Assembly: GCA_003220975.1 (NCBI GenBank)
Contig: QHTX01000098.1
Location: 23,649-31,088, forward strand
Origin: Gemmatimonadota bacterium
GTDB lineage: Bacteria > Gemmatimonadota > Gemmatimonadetes > Gemmatimonadales > GWC2-71-9
Reading direction: 5' to 3'
Length of the DNA: 7,440 bases
The position numbers and the translations under genes are program-made. Below are positions 1 to 5,950 of this stretch, one piece after another. Each line of letters opens with the position of its first letter. Position 1 is the stretch's first letter. The notes beneath the pieces are model-generated. The model was not told the origin of the DNA. It searched no databases and saw only the letters and a program-made list of their open reading frames with translations.

Positions 1-1
1 G

Positions 2-1297
2 ATCTACCAGCGCTTCCGCTGGCCGCTCGCGTTGCTGTTGCCCGTGACCTGGGTCGCCGCCGAGTGGCTGCGCATCCGGCTTTCGATCGGGGCGATCGGG
101 GCATACCCGCTCGGCTCGGGCCAGTTCGCGCAGACCGCACTCATCCAGATCGCCGACATGAGCGGTGTGGCGGGCGTCTCGTTCGTGGTGGCGGCGGTGA
201 ACGGCGCGATCGCGGACCTCATCGTGCAGCGCGGGCGGTGGAGCTGGCGAACGCTGGGCGGGGCCGCCGTCGTGCCGGTGCTGCTGCTCGCGGTGCTCGC
301 GTACGGACTGTTCCGCGAGGCCCATCCCGTCCCCGTGATCGCGGGCCCGCGCGTGGCCGTGGTGCAGCCCAACGCCATCCACTACAAGGACCCGTCGCGC
401 GCCAAGGCGACCTTCGAGGAGCAGCTGCAATTCACCCGCACCGAGGTGGCCCCGGGCAGCGCCGACCTCATCGCCTGGCCTGAGAATGCGATCTCGGACG
501 TGCTGACGGACGACCCGGCCTATCTCGCCGAGCTGGCCGGTCTCGTGCGGGAGAAGCGCGCCCGGATGATCGTCGGCGCCCACAGCTGGGCATCACGGCT
601 GCCGCCCCGGCAGCACACCTCTGCGTTCTACCTCGCCGCCGACGGGACACTCCTCGGGCGGTACGACAAGCTGTATCTGATTCCCTGGTCCGAGTATGTC
701 CCGTTCGAGCGCTGGCTGCCGCGCCTCAGCGCCGCCCTGGCGCAGGCGCTGCTCGGCTATGTGGGCCGGGGCCTTCCCGGGGACGACCTCGCGCTGTTCT
801 CGATCGAGGACGGCGGTCCCGCCTCCCCGCGCACGGTTCGCTTCGCGGTCCCGATCTGCTTCGAGGCGTCGAGCGCGGACTTCGCCCGAAGGGCCGCGGG
901 GCACGGCGCCGATTTCCTGCTCAACATCACGAGCGAAGGGGTGTTCGGCGCGCCGGTGTACACCCACATGTGGGCACTCGCGACGCTGCGCGCGGTCGAG
1001 AACCGCGTAGCGATCGTGCGGGTGGGGAACAACGGGATCTCGGGGTTCATCGAGCCGAGCGGCCGGACGCAGAGCGTACTGCGCGGCAAACGCACGGGGC
1101 GGCCGTTCCTGGAAGAGGGAACGCTCGTCGATCGCGTCCCGGTGGCGGAGAGGGGCGGCGGGACGTTCTACACCCGCCACGGCGACTGGCTCGCCTACCT
1201 GTGCGTGGCGGGCTCGCTCGTGCTGTCGGGCGCGTCCTTCTGGGCCAGGAAACGCCCGAGCGAATCGAGCGCGGCGGGCAGGTCGAGCGCGCCGTAG
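2..1297 (+). CDS. lnt: Apolipoprotein N-acyltransferase (Lnt), 5'-truncated by window edge
   Basis: Lnt is an inner-membrane enzyme that transfers a third acyl chain from phospholipid to the N-terminal cysteine of apolipoproteins, the last step of lipoprotein maturation. The frame is open from base 2, so about 80-110 N-terminal residues (first membrane helices) lie outside the window; 431 residues remain. Visible are hydrophobic segments near bases 20-70, 165-225 and 250-310, then a periplasmic nitrilase-type domain starting at AVVQPN. All three catalytic residues are present: Glu in WPEN (482-484), Lys in YDKLYLIPWSEYVPF (668-670) and Cys in PICFE (857-859). The helper Glu of SEYVP is also kept. 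NITSEGVFG and the RAVENR segment are typical of the family. A last membrane helix (about 1187-1243) ends in a short basic tail. The 3' end overlaps the convergent protease gene by 103 bases. Family assignment is confident; the true start is not visible. Confidence 0.95.
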   Translation: MYQRFRWPLALLLPVTWVAAEWLRIRLSIGAIGAYPLGSGQFAQTALIQIADMSGVAGVSFVVAAVNGAIADLIVQRGRWSWRTLGGAAVVPVLLLAVLAYGLFREAHPVPVIAGPRVAVVQPNAIHYKDPSRAKATFEEQLQFTRTEVAPGSADLIAWPENAISDVLTDDPAYLAELAGLVREKRARMIVGAHSWASRLPPRQHTSAFYLAADGTLLGRYDKLYLIPWSEYVPFERWLPRLSAALAQALLGYVGRGLPGDDLALFSIEDGGPASPRTVRFAVPICFEASSADFARRAAGHGADFLLNITSEGVFGAPVYTHMWALATLRAVENRVAIVRVGNNGISGFIEPSGRTQSVLRGKRTGRPFLEEGTLVDRVPVAERGGGTFYTRHGDWLAYLCVAGSLVLSGASFWARKRPSESSAAGRSSAP

Positions 1298-2607
1298 CCG
1301 AACGCATTGTCCGGCCCCGGGGGCCCCAAGTCGCGGGCGCCCGCCCGCAGCGCGTGCTCGAGATCGCCGACCGTCGCGTCGGGATGCCGCTCCAGCAGGA
1401 TCGCCGCCGCCCCGGCGACCAAGCCGGCCGCGATCGACGTGCCCCGGCTGCGGATGTACGCTGACGGCGTGAGCGGGAAGGCGGCCGGGACGTCCTCGCC
1501 CGGTGCGACGAGCGTCGGATAGATCGAGCCGTCGCAGCGATTCGGCCCCCGGCCCGAGCCGGGAACGAGGGTGTCGGCCTGCGTCACTCCTCCCACCGAG
1601 AGCGCGTAGTTGGCCGGTGACGCGTCCGACGGAGCGTCAGGGCCGTTGTTGCCGGCCGCGAACACGGGGAGAATCTGCGCCGCGCGCCACGCGTCCACGA
1701 TCCGCGCGAGCGAGCGGTCGCACCCGGGTGCGGGCAGCAGCCACGGGTTGATCAACACATCGGGCTGGGCCGTCGTGAGCATCCAGTCGGCGCATTCCGT
1801 GACTGCGACATTGTTGTACCGTCCGTGCGGCAATCCCACGCAGGCCACCCAACGCGCGCCGGGGGCGACGCCGATTCTCTTCCCGGCGACGTTCTGCGCG
1901 ACCGCGGCGCTCAGCACCGAGGTGCCGTGCCCCTCCGCGCCGTCCACGGGCGCGGCGCTCTGGCCCGTCGGATCGTGCCAGGAATCGTCCCCACCGCGGT
2001 AATTCCCCCGCAGCTGTTCGTGCGCCGCCGACGCGCCGGCATCGATGATGCCGACGACGACGCCACGGCCGGTGAGTCGGCGTCGCCAGGCGCGGTCGGC
2101 GCCCACGGCGCGCACCGCCCACCAGGGCGCGCCCGGCGGGCCGCGCGGATCGGCCGTGCGGGCGGCCAGGACGGTTGCCTGCGGCACCGATTCGATGTCA
2201 ATCGCCGCCACGTCGGGCCGCCGCGCGAGCGCCTTGATCGCCCGCGCCGTGCCGGTCACCAGCACGCGGTTCACGATCACGAAGCCGTGGTAGGACTCGA
2301 CGGCGCCGTCCCGTCGCAGCTGCTCGAGCAACAGCCGGAGGGCGGACTGGCTCTCGCGGGCGACGTCGCTCAACGCCGTGACCACGAGCCAGCGGCCCTG
2401 CGCGCGGCCGAGGTGTCGCTGGGCGAGTGAGTCGCTCAACTTTGCGAGGTCGAGCTGCGCCGTCAGGTCGACCAGCACGCGGAGCTTCCGATCGGCGGGC
2501 CCGGCGGCCAGCGCCTGCTGCAGTTCGCCGGACAGCTTGTCGCGATACCCCAGCCGGCAAGCGGTGAGGGTCACGCACAAGGCGACGAGCGTCCGGAGCG
2601 GCGGCAT
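1195..2607 (-). CDS. S8 (subtilisin-family) serine protease, predicted lipoprotein, bacillopeptidase F-like
   Basis: Predicted envelope or secreted endopeptidase of 470 residues. The signal peptide ends in the lipobox LTAC (Cys17). Residues about 30-140 resemble the bacillopeptidase F-type propeptide (pattern VESYHGFVIVN, then a helix and RPDVAAID). The S8 core follows, with Asp189 (GIIDAG), His227 (GHGTS), oxyanion Asn320 (AAGNNGP) and Ser391 (RGTSIAAG), ending at FGYGALDLPAAL. Two motifs are off-consensus: DAG for DTG/DSG, and GHGTSV for GHGTHV. The nucleophile, base and acid are intact, so activity is expected. Start choice: the ATG at 2607 gives a compact signal peptide. The alternative ATG at 2640 is in frame, 11 residues longer, and lies in the loop of the terminator that ends the previous gene. 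Neither has a good ribosome site; a TTTACT about 11 bases before 2607 would allow a leaderless transcript (weak). Product confidence is high, start confidence moderate. Confidence 0.9.
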   Translation of the reverse strand: MPPLRTLVALCVTLTACRLGYRDKLSGELQQALAAGPADRKLRVLVDLTAQLDLAKLSDSLAQRHLGRAQGRWLVVTALSDVARESQSALRLLLEQLRRDGAVESYHGFVIVNRVLVTGTARAIKALARRPDVAAIDIESVPQATVLAARTADPRGPPGAPWWAVRAVGADRAWRRRLTGRGVVVGIIDAGASAAHEQLRGNYRGGDDSWHDPTGQSAAPVDGAEGHGTSVLSAAVAQNVAGKRIGVAPGARWVACVGLPHGRYNNVAVTECADWMLTTAQPDVLINPWLLPAPGCDRSLARIVDAWRAAQILPVFAAGNNGPDAPSDASPANYALSVGGVTQADTLVPGSGRGPNRCDGSIYPTLVAPGEDVPAAFPLTPSAYIRSRGTSIAAGLVAGAAAILLERHPDATVGDLEHALRAGARDLGPPGPDNAFGYGALDLPAALDSLGRFLAQKDAPDSTSEPATHR

Positions 2608-2616
2608 AGGTTTGAG

Positions 2617-2651
2617 TAAAAGAAAGGGGCGAGAGGCCATCCTCTCGCCCC
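2617..2651 (-). terminator. Rho-independent terminator ending the minus-strand lipoprotein transcript
   Basis: A perfect 11-bp G+C-rich stem (2626-2636 with 2641-2651, arm GGGGCGAGAGG) closes a 4-base loop. On the minus strand it is followed at once by TTTCTTTTA. It begins 21 bases after the stop codon of the lipoprotein at 2673. No T-run follows it on the plus strand, so it works in one direction only. The loop contains the upstream in-frame ATG of the next gene (2640). Confidence 0.9.
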
Positions 2652-2672
2652 CGAATGCTAACTACCCCCTGC

Positions 2673-3578
2673 TCAGTGCACCATCTTCGCCAGCACGTCG
2701 TGGTTGACGGCTACCGACATGTGCACCGGCATGTTCAGGCTCATGCCGCCCGCGAAGGTCGCGGAGATCGACACGGGCTGACCGGCGGGCGTGTTGAGCA
2801 GCGCCCGGAGGACTTCCTGGCCGCCCGGCGTCGTGAAGTCGACCGCCGCCGAGGTGGGACGGACGCCGTTCTGCGTCGCGCTGATGCTGAGCGCGTTGGT
2901 CAGCGTGACGGGCGTTCCGTTCAAAGTCAGCTGTGTCACCTGCAGCGTGAAGCTCTGCCCCAGCGCGCCCGACCAGATCTGGGACACCAGGTCGCTCAGA
3001 CTGGAGAAGCTCTGCTGGAGGTCCTGGTTCGCATCGACTTCCTCTTGCGGGAAGGTGAAGCACAGCCCGATCCCCGGCTGCAGCCCGCTGAAGTTCTGCT
3101 TCAGGACGTACGGGTCGAAGAAGCCGTAGAACTGGCAGCCCGTCAGGTTGTCGGCAGCGACCCAGTCGGCCTGGAACTTGCCGGCCATCGTGAACGGGGG
3201 AGGTGTCGAGCTCCCTGACTTCCCCTGGATGTTGTCGCCCTCACGGTCGATGATACCGTACCAGGTGAACGCGGAGATGACTGGATTGCGGTACGACGTG
3301 ATGATCGTCATCGGCTGCGCAGTGCCAGTGCTGAAATCCCCGCACAGCGAGCCCGTCGCCGTGGCACCACGGCAGTTGTACTGCACCGTGTAGTTGTACG
3401 TGCCGTCGTACCCGGGAATGCCGGTGATGAAGGCGATGTCGGAACCCCACAGCGCCGACTCGGCTGCCGTCTTGTGATTCGCCCAGCCGGCGTAGTCCGT
3501 GATCGCGCAGCCGACGGCGACCGCCGACATCGCGGCGACCGCCATGGTCAGCCAAGCCTTTCTGCTGCTCGTATGCAT
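2673..3578 (-). CDS. Predicted lipoprotein of unknown function (301 aa)
   Basis: I do not recognise a family. The N-terminus is a classic lipoprotein signal: basic MHTSSRKAW, a hydrophobic stretch, then the lipobox AVGC with Cys24. The mature part has no membrane segment and is rich in Thr, Ser, Gly and aromatic residues, with beta-like alternation, suggesting a globular periplasmic or surface protein. Four further cysteines (69, 79, 148, 173) could form two disulfides. The N-terminal third is aromatic-rich (YDGTYNYTVQYNC, SAFTWYGIIDREGDN). Residues about 183-205 look like an acidic, Gln/Ser-rich helix, and the C-terminal 90 residues look like alternating strands (FTLQVTQLTLNGTPVTL). The start at 3578 has a clear ribosome site (AAGGGG, 7-base gap). 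It lies 115 bases downstream of the PKD protease on the same strand with no terminator between, so co-transcription is likely; a terminator follows its stop codon. Real gene, function unknown. Confidence 0.85.
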   Translation of the reverse strand: MHTSSRKAWLTMAVAAMSAVAVGCAITDYAGWANHKTAAESALWGSDIAFITGIPGYDGTYNYTVQYNCRGATATGSLCGDFSTGTAQPMTIITSYRNPVISAFTWYGIIDREGDNIQGKSGSSTPPPFTMAGKFQADWVAADNLTGCQFYGFFDPYVLKQNFSGLQPGIGLCFTFPQEEVDANQDLQQSFSSLSDLVSQIWSGALGQSFTLQVTQLTLNGTPVTLTNALSISATQNGVRPTSAAVDFTTPGGQEVLRALLNTPAGQPVSISATFAGGMSLNMPVHMSVAVNHDVLAKMVH

Positions 3579-3585
3579 GGGTTGT

Positions 3586-3591
3586 CCCCTT
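3586..3591 (-). promoter_or_regulatory. Ribosome binding site of the unknown lipoprotein
   Basis: AAGGGG on the minus strand sits 7 bases before the ATG at 3578, which supports that start. Confidence 0.7.
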
Positions 3592-3596
3592 GTTTA

Positions 3597-3609
3597 GCGG
3601 TTGAACCGC
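3597..3609. repeat. 13-base palindrome upstream of the lipoprotein
   Basis: GCGGTT and AACCGC are exact inverted copies around a single central base, just 5' of the lipoprotein ribosome site. As RNA it could form only a small hairpin (GCGG/CCGC with a 5-base loop). As DNA it could be a protein site. No function is shown. Confidence 0.4.
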
Positions 3610-3666
3610 CTGCACGCTGCTGCTGCTCGCTGCGCTTCTCTTCGCTCGCCTATCTCGTCCGCGTGG

Positions 3667-3676
3667 TCACCTCCTT
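3667..3676 (-). promoter_or_regulatory. Orphan full-length Shine-Dalgarno sequence
   Basis: The minus strand reads AAGGAGGTGA, a 10-base perfect complement of the usual 16S rRNA 3' tail. It lies 17 bases after the protease stop codon. No ATG, GTG or TTG follows at a usable distance, so it does not start a recognisable gene. The downstream lipoprotein has its own ribosome site about 76 bases further on. Confidence 0.5.
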
Positions 3677-3693
3677 CTCGGTTCTCCCGTCGT

Positions 3694-5163
3694 TCAACCG
3701 GACGTGCCGGTCGTGACGGACTTGAGCCGCGTGTTGGTTTGCCCCTCGCCGCCCTGCACTGTCAGCTTCACTTGGTAGGTGCCCCGGCGAGAGTAACTGT
3801 GCGTGACCGTCATGCCGGTGCCGGTCGTGCCGTCCCCGAAATCCCACGTGAAGGGGCTGCCAGGGGCGTCCGTGGCGCTGCCGGTGAAGGTGCAGGTACG
3901 ACCGCCACCCTGCTTCGGGCAGATGTACGTGAAGCTCGCGACCGGCGGCGGCGGGACGGGGCTGCCGGTCATGATGAAGCCGGTGTAGAGCAGCAGGTTC
4001 ACGGTGCCCGCGGGGATGCCGTTGATCCGGCCCGCCGTGGCGTTCCCGACGAGCGCCGCCGCCACCTGAGCGGGGGTGGCCGACGGGTTCGTTTCGAGGT
4101 ACAGCGCGGCCGCCCCCGCCACGTGCGGCGTGGCCATCGACGTGCCGCTGATGGTGTTCGTGGACTGGTCTCCGGTGTTCCAGTCCGACGTCGTGTTTAC
4201 GCCGGGCGCGAAGATATCGACGCACGGCCCGAAGCTCGAAAACGACGCCATGTTGTCGTTGATGTCCGTCGCCCCCACGGTGAGCGCGTCCGGAGCGCTC
4301 GCGGGGGAGGTGTTGCAGGCGTCGGGAGCCCCCGAGTTGCCGGCGGCGACCGCGTACACCACGCCCGCCGCGATCGAGGTCTCGACCGCGGTGTTCAGCG
4401 ACTGGAAGAATCCGCCACCCAGGCTCATGTTGGCGACCGACGGGACGGTCGGGTTGGCGTTCTTCTGCGCGGTCACGTAGTCGATGCCCGCGATCACCTG
4501 CGCGTCGGTCCCCGAGCCGAAGCAGTTCAGCACCCGGACCGCCACGAGCACGACCCCCTTGGCCATGCCGTAGGTGTAGCCGCCGCTCGTGCCCGAGACG
4601 TGCGTCCCGTGGCCGAAGCAGTCGTTGGTCCCGAAGCCGTCGCCGATTTCGTCCTGACCCGGGATCGCGCGTCCCCCGAAGTCGACGTGGCTCTGACGGA
4701 TGCCGGTATCGATGATGTAGACGTGCACCGCGTTGCCCGTGGCGCTGTAGCTGTAGCCGTTGTCGAGCGGGAGATCGAGCTGGTCCACGCGATCGAGCCC
4801 CCAATCGGGGTTCGACTGCGTGTAGACGGCGTGGACTTCCTGATCCTGGTACACGCCGGCCACGAGCGGATGTTGCACCAGCGCGGCCGCCGCTTGATCG
4901 GGGAGCTGGGCTGCGAAACCCTTGAGCGCGTACTGGTACGTGAACAGCAGCGTGCCGCCGTGCGCCGCGACCAGCCCGCTCGCGGTCCCCGCGACATCCC
5001 GGACGTCGGGCTTCAAGACCACCACGTATTGTCCCGGAACGACCTGCACCGATCCGCCCACCAGATCGGTGCGCGGCCCTCCCGGTGACCCAGGTGTCAT
5101 GGCGTCGCGGCATGCCGTCACCGCGAGCGCGGCCGCGAGGGTGGCAGGGATCCATCTCGTCAT
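3694..5163 (-). CDS. Proteinase K/aqualysin-like S8 protease with I9 propeptide and PKD domain, predicted lipoprotein
   Basis: Predicted exported endopeptidase of 489 residues. In order: lipoprotein signal MTRWIPATLAAALAVTAC (Cys18); I9 inhibitor/propeptide at about 44-112 (PGQYVVVLKPDV, YALKGFAAQL, VAGVYQDQEV); S8 core at about 120-390; a Pro-rich linker; and a PKD domain at about 410-475 (WDFGDG, THSYSRRGTYQVKLTV). The triad is Asp152 (YIIDTG), His185 (GHGTHVSG) and Ser342 (GTSMATPHVAG), with oxyanion Asn276 (AAGNSG). The WGLDRVDQLDLPL segment before the core matches the aqualysin/proteinase K branch. Two cysteines in the PKD part (about 415 and 424) may pair. The start at 5163 is fixed by a GGAGG 6 bases upstream and by the signal peptide; the frame stays open a further 50 residues upstream, but that stretch is Arg/Pro/His-rich and unlike a signal. 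The gene probably leads a two-gene transcript with the unknown lipoprotein. No secretion machinery gene other than gspG is nearby. Confidence 0.95.
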   Translation of the reverse strand: MTRWIPATLAAALAVTACRDAMTPGSPGGPRTDLVGGSVQVVPGQYVVVLKPDVRDVAGTASGLVAAHGGTLLFTYQYALKGFAAQLPDQAAAALVQHPLVAGVYQDQEVHAVYTQSNPDWGLDRVDQLDLPLDNGYSYSATGNAVHVYIIDTGIRQSHVDFGGRAIPGQDEIGDGFGTNDCFGHGTHVSGTSGGYTYGMAKGVVLVAVRVLNCFGSGTDAQVIAGIDYVTAQKNANPTVPSVANMSLGGGFFQSLNTAVETSIAAGVVYAVAAGNSGAPDACNTSPASAPDALTVGATDINDNMASFSSFGPCVDIFAPGVNTTSDWNTGDQSTNTISGTSMATPHVAGAAALYLETNPSATPAQVAAALVGNATAGRINGIPAGTVNLLLYTGFIMTGSPVPPPPVASFTYICPKQGGGRTCTFTGSATDAPGSPFTWDFGDGTTGTGMTVTHSYSRRGTYQVKLTVQGGEGQTNTRLKSVTTGTSG

Positions 5164-5169
5164 CGAGAT

Positions 5170-5189
5170 CCTCCGGGCGATTGGGGAGG
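5170..5189 (-). promoter_or_regulatory. Ribosome binding site of the PKD protease, inside a possible masking stem
   Basis: GGAGG (5174 to 5170 on the minus strand) is 6 bases before the ATG. A CCTCC at 5189 to 5185, within a C-rich tract, is its exact complement across a 10-base loop. A 5-bp stem could therefore hide the ribosome site. The ribosome site itself is sound; the masking role is inference. Confidence 0.6.
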
Positions 5190-5203
5190 GGGGACGACAG
5201 TGC

Positions 5204-5324
5204 GTTGCGGGGTCGTGTGCTGACGGAGTCGAACGGCGGCGGGCGAGGTGTGTCGACGCGTACACGCGCCGTCGCTGGCGGTGTCGGTGTGGCAGCGGTG
5301 CAACGTGACGCACGACGTCGCAAC
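5204..5324 (-). other. Structured 5' leader of the PKD protease (long inverted repeat)
   Basis: Two 14-base arms face each other: 5319-5324 pairs with 5204-5209 (GTTGCG/CGCAAC) and 5311-5316 with 5212-5217 (CACGAC/GTCGTG), giving 12 paired positions around a 2x2 internal mismatch. They enclose 93 bases. Within these, a smaller hairpin (CGCG arms around a TGTA loop, near 5258-5269) is possible. Both arms fall between the candidate promoter at 5360-5388 and the start codon at 5163. The element could be a folded leader, or chance complementarity in G+C-rich DNA. I recognise no riboswitch family. Confidence 0.35.
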
Positions 5325-5359
5325 CATGAGCGGTCTAGGGCCGTTCGATGTTTCGGCTT

Positions 5360-5388
5360 GAAATACCGCCCCTAGGCACATGTGTCAA
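5360..5388 (-). promoter_or_regulatory. Candidate sigma-70-type promoter for the PKD protease transcript
   Basis: On the minus strand a perfect TTGACA (5388-5383) is followed after 17 bases by TATTTC (5365-5360; first three bases match consensus). Transcription would start near 5353, leaving a leader of about 190 bases before the ATG. The spacer and -35 box overlap the palindromes CACATGTG (5377-5384) and CCTAGG (5371-5376), possible protein sites. It also lies just after the gspG stop codon, where a new promoter is expected. Confidence 0.5.
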
Positions 5389-5427
5389 GCGTCACAAAAC
5401 GTCAGGCCGGGCGTCGTGGAGGGGGTC

Positions 5428-5865
5428 CTACTTCCAGCTGGTGATGTCGGCGTCCTCGTCCTCGCCGCCCGGTTGTCCGTCGCGACCGAGGGTGAAGAGG
5501 TCATAGCCGGTGGGAGTGTGCTCCCCGGGGCTCTTGTAGAGGTACGGCCGGCCCCACGGATCGAGAGGAATGGCTTTCTTCAGGTACGGTCCGCGCCAGG
5601 TGAGCGGCAGGGGCTCTCGCATGGGCTTTTCCTGCAGCGCCGCCAGGCCCTGTTCGGTGGTGGGGTAGCTGCCGTTGTCGAGCCGGTAGTTGTCGAGCGC
5701 CAGGCCGAGCAGCTCGATCTGCGTGCGCGCCGTGGCGCTCTTCGCTTCGGAGACGCGGCCCAGGATGCGAGGGCCAACCAACGCGGCGAGCAGCCCCAGC
5801 ACGATGATCACGACGAGCATCTCGATCAGCGTGAAGCCGCGGGGCTCCTTCCTGATGGCCGTCAT
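5428..5865 (-). CDS. gspG: Type II secretion system major pseudopilin GspG
   Basis: GspG is the main subunit of the type II secretion pseudopilus, a periplasmic fibre that helps push folded exoproteins through the outer membrane. The protein has 145 residues, the usual length. It starts with a short basic leader ending in Gly10, then the prepilin peptidase site G|FTLIE with Glu at mature position 5 (Glu15), then a hydrophobic N-terminal helix (MLVVIIVLGLLAALVGPRIL). The globular part shows YRLDNGSYPTTEQGLAAL, then DPWGRPY. The C-terminal loop DLFTLGRDGQPGGEDEDADITSW is the calcium-binding region typical of GspG. The start is ATG 5865; a GTG two codons upstream is also in frame, and neither has a ribosome site, so a leaderless transcript is possible. 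Other gsp genes are absent here: the upstream gene is a divergent regulator and the downstream one a protease. The open frame continues far upstream, but that is antisense to the regulator. Confidence 0.95.
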   Translation of the reverse strand: MTAIRKEPRGFTLIEMLVVIIVLGLLAALVGPRILGRVSEAKSATARTQIELLGLALDNYRLDNGSYPTTEQGLAALQEKPMREPLPLTWRGPYLKKAIPLDPWGRPYLYKSPGEHTPTGYDLFTLGRDGQPGGEDEDADITSWK

Positions 5866-5872
5866 TGGCACG

Positions 5873-5900
5873 AAGCTACGCGGGGGGGGCTCGTCGGCAA
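5873..5900 (-). promoter_or_regulatory. Candidate gspG promoter containing an 8-base C tract
   Basis: On the minus strand TTGCCG (5900-5895) and TAGCTT (5878-5873) are 16 bases apart; each partly matches the -35 and -10 consensus. Transcription would begin at or next to the gspG ATG, in line with the missing ribosome site. The spacer contains eight consecutive C (5889-5882; eight G on the plus strand). The boxes are weak matches, so this is tentative. Confidence 0.3.
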
Positions 5901-5911
5901 GGCTGGCTGCC

Positions 5912-5940
5912 TTGACAGGTCTCGGGTAGCGGCGTCGTTT
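5912..5940 (+). promoter_or_regulatory. Possible promoter of the response regulator
   Basis: A perfect TTGACA at 5912-5917 lies 17 bases before TCGTTT (5935-5940), a poor -10 match. Start of transcription would fall close to the ATG at 5951, which has no ribosome site. Only the -35 box is convincing. Confidence 0.25.
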
Positions 5941-5950
5941 CAACCCGCCC

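Noticed and set aside
1309..1328. G/C-rich inverted repeat after lnt as a possible lnt terminator
   Set aside because: No T-run follows, and the bases encode the conserved end of the convergent protease.
3613..3632. Short CTG/GCT repeat run
   Set aside because: Only three to four imperfect units; too short to call a repeat element.
3601..5088. Long plus-strand open frame opposite the PKD protease
   Set aside because: Its translation is Arg/Asp/Val-rich low-complexity with no motif, while the minus-strand frame shows a full protease. It is a shadow of G+C-rich coding DNA.
5164..5313. 50-residue upstream extension of the PKD protease
   Set aside because: Rich in Arg, His and Pro, with no signal character, while the ATG at 5163 has an ideal ribosome site and a lipoprotein signal.
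3650..5323. 557-residue minus-strand frame overlapping the PKD protease in another phase
   Set aside because: Arg/Gly/His-rich composition with no recognisable domain; the adjacent phase carries the catalytic motifs and a ribosome site.
5160..5381. 73-residue open frame in the protease leader (minus)
   Set aside because: No ribosome site, no motif, and its composition is like the other shadow frames; the region is better explained as an untranslated leader.
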